Positions 5,326 through 9,977 of a stretch of DNA of 9,977 nt are shown here, in pieces. The DNA lies in the NCBI GenBank assembly GCA_035541775.1, contig DATKMP010000051.1, forward strand, positions 1 to 9,977, in the 5' to 3' direction. The notes under the pieces were generated by a model, which was given only the letters and a program-made list of their open reading frames with translations, did no database searches and was not told where the DNA came from. A program made the position numbers and the translations under genes. How positions within the stretch are numbered: the stretch's first letter is position 1; each line of letters begins with the position of its first letter. The stretch comes from DATKMP01 sp035541775. Lineage in GTDB: Bacteria; Bacteroidota; Ignavibacteria; UBA10030.

Positions 5326-7263
5326 ATGTTTCTGTATGCTCCTTATATTATTTTCTTTCCGTTGATTGGATTTTTGTTCTTAGGATTGTTCGGTTCCCGC
5401 CTTAAGAATGAAACACTCATCGGTACCATCGGTAGTGCAACAGTCGGATTTTCGTTTCTTCTTTCGTCGGCGATTTTCGTACAGATGCTCGGTGTGGAAG
5501 AAATTCAACGCAGGCAAACGGTTGAAGTGTTCACATGGCTTTCAACGTTCACCGGCAGCACTACCTCGCTCAATGTGTCGGTTGCATATCAAATCGATCA
5601 GCTTTCTATTTTGATGGCGCTCATTGTTACCGGTGTCGGGTTTCTGATTCACGTTTATTCCATCGGGTATATGCATGGCGATAAAGGTTTTTGGAGATTC
5701 TTTACGTACTTGAATCTCTTCATCTTTGCCATGCTCAATCTCATCCTTGCCGATAACTTCCTCTTAATGTTCTTAGGATGGGAGGGAGTAGGGTTGTGCT
5801 CGTATTTGCTCATCGGATTTTGGTACGAAAAGAAATTTACCGGCGATGCAGCAAAGAAAGCGTTCATCGTCAACCGCATCGGCGATTTCGGATTTCTTCT
5901 CGGAATGTTTCTCATCTTTCAAACCTTCGGCAGTTTGAATTTCGAAACAGTTTTTAACAGTGCAACAAATATTTCCATCGGAAATACGACCATTACCATT
6001 ATGACGCTGCTGCTCTTTCTTGGAGCAACCGGAAAATCCGCACAGGTTCCGTTGTATGTCTGGCTGCCGGACGCGATGGCTGGGCCGACGCCGGTCAGCG
6101 CGTTAATTCATGCCGCTACTATGGTTACCGCAGGCGTGTATATGGTCGCGCGATGTTCTATCTTGTTTGCGTTATCGCCGTTCACCATGGAAGTTGTCGC
6201 TTCTATAGGAGCGTTGACGGCCATTTTTGCTGCAACCATCGGATTGGTACAAAACGATATTAAAAAAGTTCTTGCGTATTCCACCATCAGTCAGCTCGGG
6301 TATATGTTTTTGGCAATGGGCGTGGCTGCGTTTTCGGCCGGCATCTTTCATCTTATGACGCATGCGTTTTTCAAGGCGCTGCTGTTCCTTGGTTCCGGCG
6401 CGGTCATTCATGCCATGCACGATGAACAGGATATTCAAAAAATGGGCGGATTAAAAAAATATCTGCCGGTGACCTACTGGACTTTTTTTATCGGTGCGAT
6501 TGCGATTGCTGGCATTCCTCCGTTTGCCGGATTCTTTAGTAAAGACGAAATATTGTGGAAAGCATTCAGCAGCGAGCATGGTTCATGGATTCTCTGGCTC
6601 ATCGGATTATCCGGCGCGTTACTCACAGCGTTTTATATGTTCCGGCTTGTGACGTTGACCTTCGACGGCGAGCCGCGCTTTTCCATAAAACAGGATGGAC
6701 ATCTTCCGCACGAAGCGCCGAAGACGATGACCATTCCGTTAATCATCTTAGCGGTACTTTCGGTTATCGGTGGATTTGCAGGCGTTCCGCACGCGAGCGT
6801 CATCGAACACTGGCTCGATCCGGTGTTTGCTCCGGCAAACGAAAAGTTATTTATGGCTGAACACAGCTTCGAGTGGATGGAGATTGTCTTGATGGTGGTT
6901 TCCGTTGCCGTTGCTCTGGCGGGAATTTGGGCAGCACGGAAAATTTATCTCGAACGCACTGAGATTGCCGACGCATTTAAAAAGAAATTTCATCCGCTGT
7001 ATGAATTGTTGCTGCATAAATATAAAATCGATGAACTCTATCAGGAGGCCATTGTCTCGCCGATTCAAAAGGGTTCGGAAAAAATTTTGTGGAAGGGCGT
7101 TGACATTCGCCTGATTGACGGCGCAGTCAATAGCACCGGCCGTGTTGTCCAGTGGTGTTCGCAGACTTTTCGAGTTGTGCAAACCGGTGTTGTGCAATTT
7201 TATGCAGTCATCTTTGTCGGCGGCATTGTTGCCGTGCTCGCATGGATTTTATTTCACATGTAA
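5326..7263 (+). CDS. nuoL: NADH-quinone oxidoreductase subunit L
   Basis: NuoL is the distal antiporter-like pump module of complex I, with the long lateral helix. The 645 residues are within the normal range. The key charged residues of the E. coli channel have counterparts: E153 in GWEGVGLCSYLLIGFW (E144), D187 in NRIGDFG (D178), K237 in GATGKSAQVPL (K229), H262 in LIHAATMV, K350 in HAFFKALLFL (K342) and K406 in FFSKDEIL (K399). The N-terminal Proton_antipo_N-like region (about 70-130) and central Proton_antipo_M domain (about 140-440) are intact. After a soluble linker (about 540-575) the C-terminus continues into the lateral helix region and a final membrane anchor (about 622-645). The ATG at 5326 lacks a strong Shine-Dalgarno (only AAGA nearby). 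The gene sits in the nuoJKLM run and is probably co-transcribed. Confidence 0.97.
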   Translation: MFLYAPYIIFFPLIGFLFLGLFGSRLKNETLIGTIGSATVGFSFLLSSAIFVQMLGVEEIQRRQTVEVFTWLSTFTGSTTSLNVSVAYQIDQLSILMALIVTGVGFLIHVYSIGYMHGDKGFWRFFTYLNLFIFAMLNLILADNFLLMFLGWEGVGLCSYLLIGFWYEKKFTGDAAKKAFIVNRIGDFGFLLGMFLIFQTFGSLNFETVFNSATNISIGNTTITIMTLLLFLGATGKSAQVPLYVWLPDAMAGPTPVSALIHAATMVTAGVYMVARCSILFALSPFTMEVVASIGALTAIFAATIGLVQNDIKKVLAYSTISQLGYMFLAMGVAAFSAGIFHLMTHAFFKALLFLGSGAVIHAMHDEQDIQKMGGLKKYLPVTYWTFFIGAIAIAGIPPFAGFFSKDEILWKAFSSEHGSWILWLIGLSGALLTAFYMFRLVTLTFDGEPRFSIKQDGHLPHEAPKTMTIPLIILAVLSVIGGFAGVPHASVIEHWLDPVFAPANEKLFMAEHSFEWMEIVLMVVSVAVALAGIWAARKIYLERTEIADAFKKKFHPLYELLLHKYKIDELYQEAIVSPIQKGSEKILWKGVDIRLIDGAVNSTGRVVQWCSQTFRVVQTGVVQFYAVIFVGGIVAVLAWILFHM

Positions 7264-7279
7264 TCAATAACCAGAACCG

Positions 7280-8836
7280 ATGATTCCACATTTGCTTTCC
7301 ATAACAATCTTCTTACCGCTTGCGGCAGCATGTGTGGTCTTTGTTCTGCCTGCATCATCGGAGCGAACAATCAAGATGGCAGGACTGATCGGTTCAGGCA
7401 TTGTGTTTGCCGTTTCGCTTGTTTTGTTTGCAGGATTCAATTCGGCGGCAGCGGGGTTTCAATTCCACGAACATCTCGATTGGATTCCTTCGCTCAATAT
7501 CGGCTACGATCTGGGCATTGATGGAATGTCGATGCTGCTTATTTTGCTTACAACATTCTTAACGCCGCTTGCATTATTGGGCACATGGAATTCCGTCTCG
7601 AAAAATATTAAAGCATACATCATCATGCTGCTCTTGCTCGAAGTCGGTATGCTCGGCGTTTTTGCATCGTTAGATTTATTTCTGTTCTACATTTTCTGGG
7701 AAGCCATGCTCATTCCGATGTACTTCATCATCGGCATCTGGGGCGGGCCGAATAGAATTTATGCCGCAGTAAAATTTTTCCTGTACACACTTTTCGGAAG
7801 TTTGCTGATGCTGGTGGCGATTTTATCACTCGGATATTTTGCTTCGACTCTTCCCGGGGGACATTTTACCACCAATCTTATTGAACTTTATCGCATTGCA
7901 CCTTCGATTCCTTCCACAATGCAGTTATGGATGTTCCTCGCATTTGGGTTAAGCTTTGCTATTAAAGTTCCGTTGTGGCCGCTGCACACGTGGCTACCGG
8001 ATGCGCACGTCGAAGCGCCGACTGCTGGAAGCGTGATTCTTGCCGGAGTGCTTTTGAAGATGGGAACATACGGATTTATCCGGTTCAATCTTCCATTATT
8101 TCCCAGCGCATCGATTGCAGCCGCGCCGTATATCAGTACGCTGGCAGTGATTGGAATTGTGTACGGTGCATTGGTTGCGATGGTGCAGACAGACATGAAA
8201 AAACTCGTCGCCTATTCGTCCGTGTCGCATCTCGGGTTTGTCGTGCTCGGAATCTTCTCGATGACGGAAGAAGGAATGCAGGGCGCGATCATTCAAATGG
8301 TCAATCACGGCTTATCGACAGGCGCGTTGTTCTTGCTCGTCGGGATGATTTATGATAGAACGCACACGCGCGCCATTGCCGAATATGGCGGCGTCGCGAA
8401 ATTGATGCCGGTCTTTGCTACGATCTTTATGATTGTCTCATTCTCGTCTATCGGATTGCCGGGATTGAACGGCTTCGTTGGTGAATTTTTAGTGATGATC
8501 GGCGCTTTCAAATCTGTATTTCTGGATTCAAAAATATTCGTCGCTATCGCAGGACTCGGCGTTATCTTCTCCGCTGTCTATATGCTCTGGATGTACCAGC
8601 GCGTGATGTTCGGGCCTGCTCATTCCAACGGATTATACAACGGACACGCATTAACAGAAATCAACAAGCGTGAAATTGCTGTCCTGGTGCCGATCCTTGT
8701 TTTTATTGTCTGGATCGGCGTGTATCCGAAAACATTCTTAAAAGTTTCTGCGCCCGCTGCAAAACATACTGTTGAGCAGATGGAAATGATAAAGCTCGGC
8801 GAGCACATTCAATATTCATCTCAATTGCCAAAATAA
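7280..8836 (+). CDS. nuoM: NADH-quinone oxidoreductase subunit M
   Basis: NuoM is the middle antiporter-like pump subunit of complex I, with 14 expected membrane helices. The 518 residues are close to the usual length. Channel residues known in E. coli NuoM are conserved: E141 in FWEAMLIPMYF (E144), K229 in FAIKVPLWPLHTWLPDAH (K234), K260 in GVLLKMGTYGF (K265) and E402 in NGFVGEFLVM (E407). GLDGMS-type quinone-antiporter signatures appear as GIDGMSMLL (79-87). The ATG start is 16 bases after the nuoL stop, with no strong Shine-Dalgarno. In most complex I operons nuoN comes next. Here the following gene, only 11 bases on, is an unrelated ion transporter, so the third pump subunit must lie outside this window. 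Nothing suggests loss of function. Confidence 0.97.
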   Translation: MIPHLLSITIFLPLAAACVVFVLPASSERTIKMAGLIGSGIVFAVSLVLFAGFNSAAAGFQFHEHLDWIPSLNIGYDLGIDGMSMLLILLTTFLTPLALLGTWNSVSKNIKAYIIMLLLLEVGMLGVFASLDLFLFYIFWEAMLIPMYFIIGIWGGPNRIYAAVKFFLYTLFGSLLMLVAILSLGYFASTLPGGHFTTNLIELYRIAPSIPSTMQLWMFLAFGLSFAIKVPLWPLHTWLPDAHVEAPTAGSVILAGVLLKMGTYGFIRFNLPLFPSASIAAAPYISTLAVIGIVYGALVAMVQTDMKKLVAYSSVSHLGFVVLGIFSMTEEGMQGAIIQMVNHGLSTGALFLLVGMIYDRTHTRAIAEYGGVAKLMPVFATIFMIVSFSSIGLPGLNGFVGEFLVMIGAFKSVFLDSKIFVAIAGLGVIFSAVYMLWMYQRVMFGPAHSNGLYNGHALTEINKREIAVLVPILVFIVWIGVYPKTFLKVSAPAAKHTVEQMEMIKLGEHIQYSSQLPK

Positions 8837-8839
8837 TCG

Positions 8840-8854
8840 TTCGCATCGTGCGAA
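8840..8854 (+). repeat. Small hairpin over the predicted start of the transporter gene
   Basis: TTCGCA (8840-8845) and TGCGAA (8849-8854) are exact reverse complements around a TCG loop. The proposed GTG start (8848-8850) spans the loop and 3' arm. A stem here could limit initiation and make it depend on ribosomes ending nuoM. There is no T-tract, so it is not a terminator. Six base pairs could be chance. Confidence 0.35.
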
Positions 8855-9977
8855 AATCTAAAAAACATATTCTGTTGTATTTTACATTCGCATCGATTGC
8901 TGCATTGATCGTATATAATATCTTCGGATTCGCCATTCATTCCTCAGAAGTAATTTCGGTCAATCCTATTTTTATTCTTCCGTTCGCGCTGCTGCTGTTA
9001 TCGATTGCAGTAATGCCGTTTCTCAATCGTGCATGGTGGGATCGGTATTATCCTTATGTTGCGCTGGCATTCGGAAGTATCGTTATCGTGTACTATTTTT
9101 TCGGACTCCAACATGCGGACCGAATCGTTGCAACATCCTACGATTATATTTGTTTTATGTCCCTTATCGGTTCGTTGTATATTGTCTCCAGCGGTATTCA
9201 TATAAACTTTCGTGGGAAAACAACGCCTGCGGGCAATGTTGCATTGCTGACAACGGGTAGCGTGCTGTCGAACTTTATTGGAACAACCGGCGCTTCGATG
9301 CTGTTGATTCGTCCGTTTCTGCGGATGAATCGCTACCGCATTAAACCCTATCACATCGTCTTTTTTATTTTTCTCGTCAGCAACATCGGCGGGGCAATGA
9401 CGCCGATCGGGAATCCGCCGTTGTTCTTCGGATATTTAAAAGGCATTCCGTTTTTCTGGATGGCCGATCATAGTGCTTCTCTCTGGCTGCTAAGCATGGG
9501 AATTCTGTTGACAATATTTTTTGTGATCGATCGAATCGCTTTTCACAAAGAATCGAAAACCGTCCGGAGCGAAGCTGCGATGATCGATGATTCGGAAGTG
9601 CATGGACTGCACAATATCATCTTTTTACTCATCATCGTCGGAGCGGTTTTCATCGATTCTCCTGCGCCGTTGTTATTGCGGGAAGTGATTATGTGGGGAG
9701 CAGCGCTTGCATCGTACTTCACCACAAAACCTGAGGCACACCAGAAAAATAATTTTAATTTTATCCCTCTCAAAGAAGTAGCAATATTGTTCGCAGGCAT
9801 TTTTGCCGCGATGATGCCCGCACTCGATTGGCTGGAAACTCATGCCGCAGGGATGGGCATCGTTACACCGGGGCAATATTATTGGTACTCAGGAACTCTT
9901 TCCAGCATCTTAGACAATGCTCCGACATATCTGAACTTTTTAACCGCAGCATTCGGACTGCATGGCGCAAACGTGAA
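8848..9977 (+). CDS. NhaD-like / CitMHS_2 family ion transporter, 3'-truncated by the window edge
   Basis: The frame is open from GTG 8848 to the window end, giving 376 residues; relatives are usually about 430-480, so the C-terminus lies beyond. It is a polytopic inner-membrane protein of the ion transporter superfamily. Visible signatures are LPFALLLLSIAVMPFLN (44-60) followed by a WWDRYYP turn, SNFIGTTGASMLLIRPF (141-157), SNIGGAMTPIGNPPLF (178-193) and SSILDNAPTYLNFL (352-365). The paired TPIGNPP and LDNAPT motifs match the broken-helix substrate and ion sites of NhaD-type Na+/H+ antiporters and of the CitMHS_2 family. I favour sodium:proton antiport; citrate or another anion is possible. 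The start is uncertain: no Shine-Dalgarno is seen, and a small hairpin covers the GTG. The N-terminus (basic VRKSKK then a membrane helix) is reasonable. It lies 11 bases after nuoM, so co-transcription is likely. Confidence 0.85.
   Translation, partial: MRKSKKHILLYFTFASIAALIVYNIFGFAIHSSEVISVNPIFILPFALLLLSIAVMPFLNRAWWDRYYPYVALAFGSIVIVYYFFGLQHADRIVATSYDYICFMSLIGSLYIVSSGIHINFRGKTTPAGNVALLTTGSVLSNFIGTTGASMLLIRPFLRMNRYRIKPYHIVFFIFLVSNIGGAMTPIGNPPLFFGYLKGIPFFWMADHSASLWLLSMGILLTIFFVIDRIAFHKESKTVRSEAAMIDDSEVHGLHNIIFLLIIVGAVFIDSPAPLLLREVIMWGAALASYFTTKPEAHQKNNFNFIPLKEVAILFAGIFAAMMPALDWLETHAAGMGIVTPGQYYWYSGTLSSILDNAPTYLNFLTAAFGLHGANV

Noticed and set aside
8846..8850. Terminator between nuoM and the transporter gene
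   Set aside because: The 6-bp hairpin at 8840-8854 is followed by AAATCTAAAAAA, with no T-tract on the + strand, so it does not fit an intrinsic terminator.

Overview
This is a mostly housekeeping stretch of a bacterial chromosome, and every confident gene lies on the + strand. The first gene ends in a type IX secretion (Por) C-terminal sorting domain containing NYPNPFNPST. That points to the FCB superphylum (Bacteroidota, Ignavibacteriota or a related candidate lineage). Moderate GC, usable Shine-Dalgarno sites (AGAGG, GGGAG) and GTG/TTG starts fit an Ignavibacteria-like organism better than a classical SD-poor Bacteroides. This placement is an inference from motifs, not a phylogeny.

Layout. 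Positions 2-304 hold the tail of a secreted or surface protein. Positions 333-518 hold a 61-residue DUF5808-type membrane protein; two abutting inverted repeats lie inside its coding sequence, and a good intrinsic terminator follows at 572-601. A new transcription unit then begins with a sigma70-like promoter (609-637) and asnS (661-1959). A 78-base gap, holding what looks like a copy of a dispersed 'TGCGTTT' repeat, leads to a two-gene ABC exporter of the NatAB/YhaQP type (2038-4460, 4-base overlap). After 44 bases comes a tight run of respiratory complex I membrane-subunit genes, nuoJ-nuoK-nuoL-nuoM (4505-8836). An NhaD-like/CitMHS_2 ion transporter follows and runs off the right edge (8848-9977).

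How the genes work together. nuoJKLM encode the proximal antiporter-linker part (J, K) and two of the three antiporter-like pump modules (L, M) of NADH:quinone oxidoreductase; the expected proton-channel residues are all present. The third pump subunit, nuoN, and the quinone-site and hydrophilic-arm genes (nuoA-I) are not in the window. The gene next to nuoM is a predicted secondary cation/anion transporter instead. I see no convincing terminator between 1960 and 9977, so asnS, the ABC exporter, nuoJKLM and the transporter could share transcripts, although internal promoters cannot be excluded.

I found no CRISPR array, tRNA, rRNA, transposase or phage gene, and no clear undescribed system. 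The points most worth a second look are the two-helix membrane extension on the ABC ATPase, the split complex I operon with a transporter where nuoN might be, and the strong hairpins inside the small DUF5808 gene.
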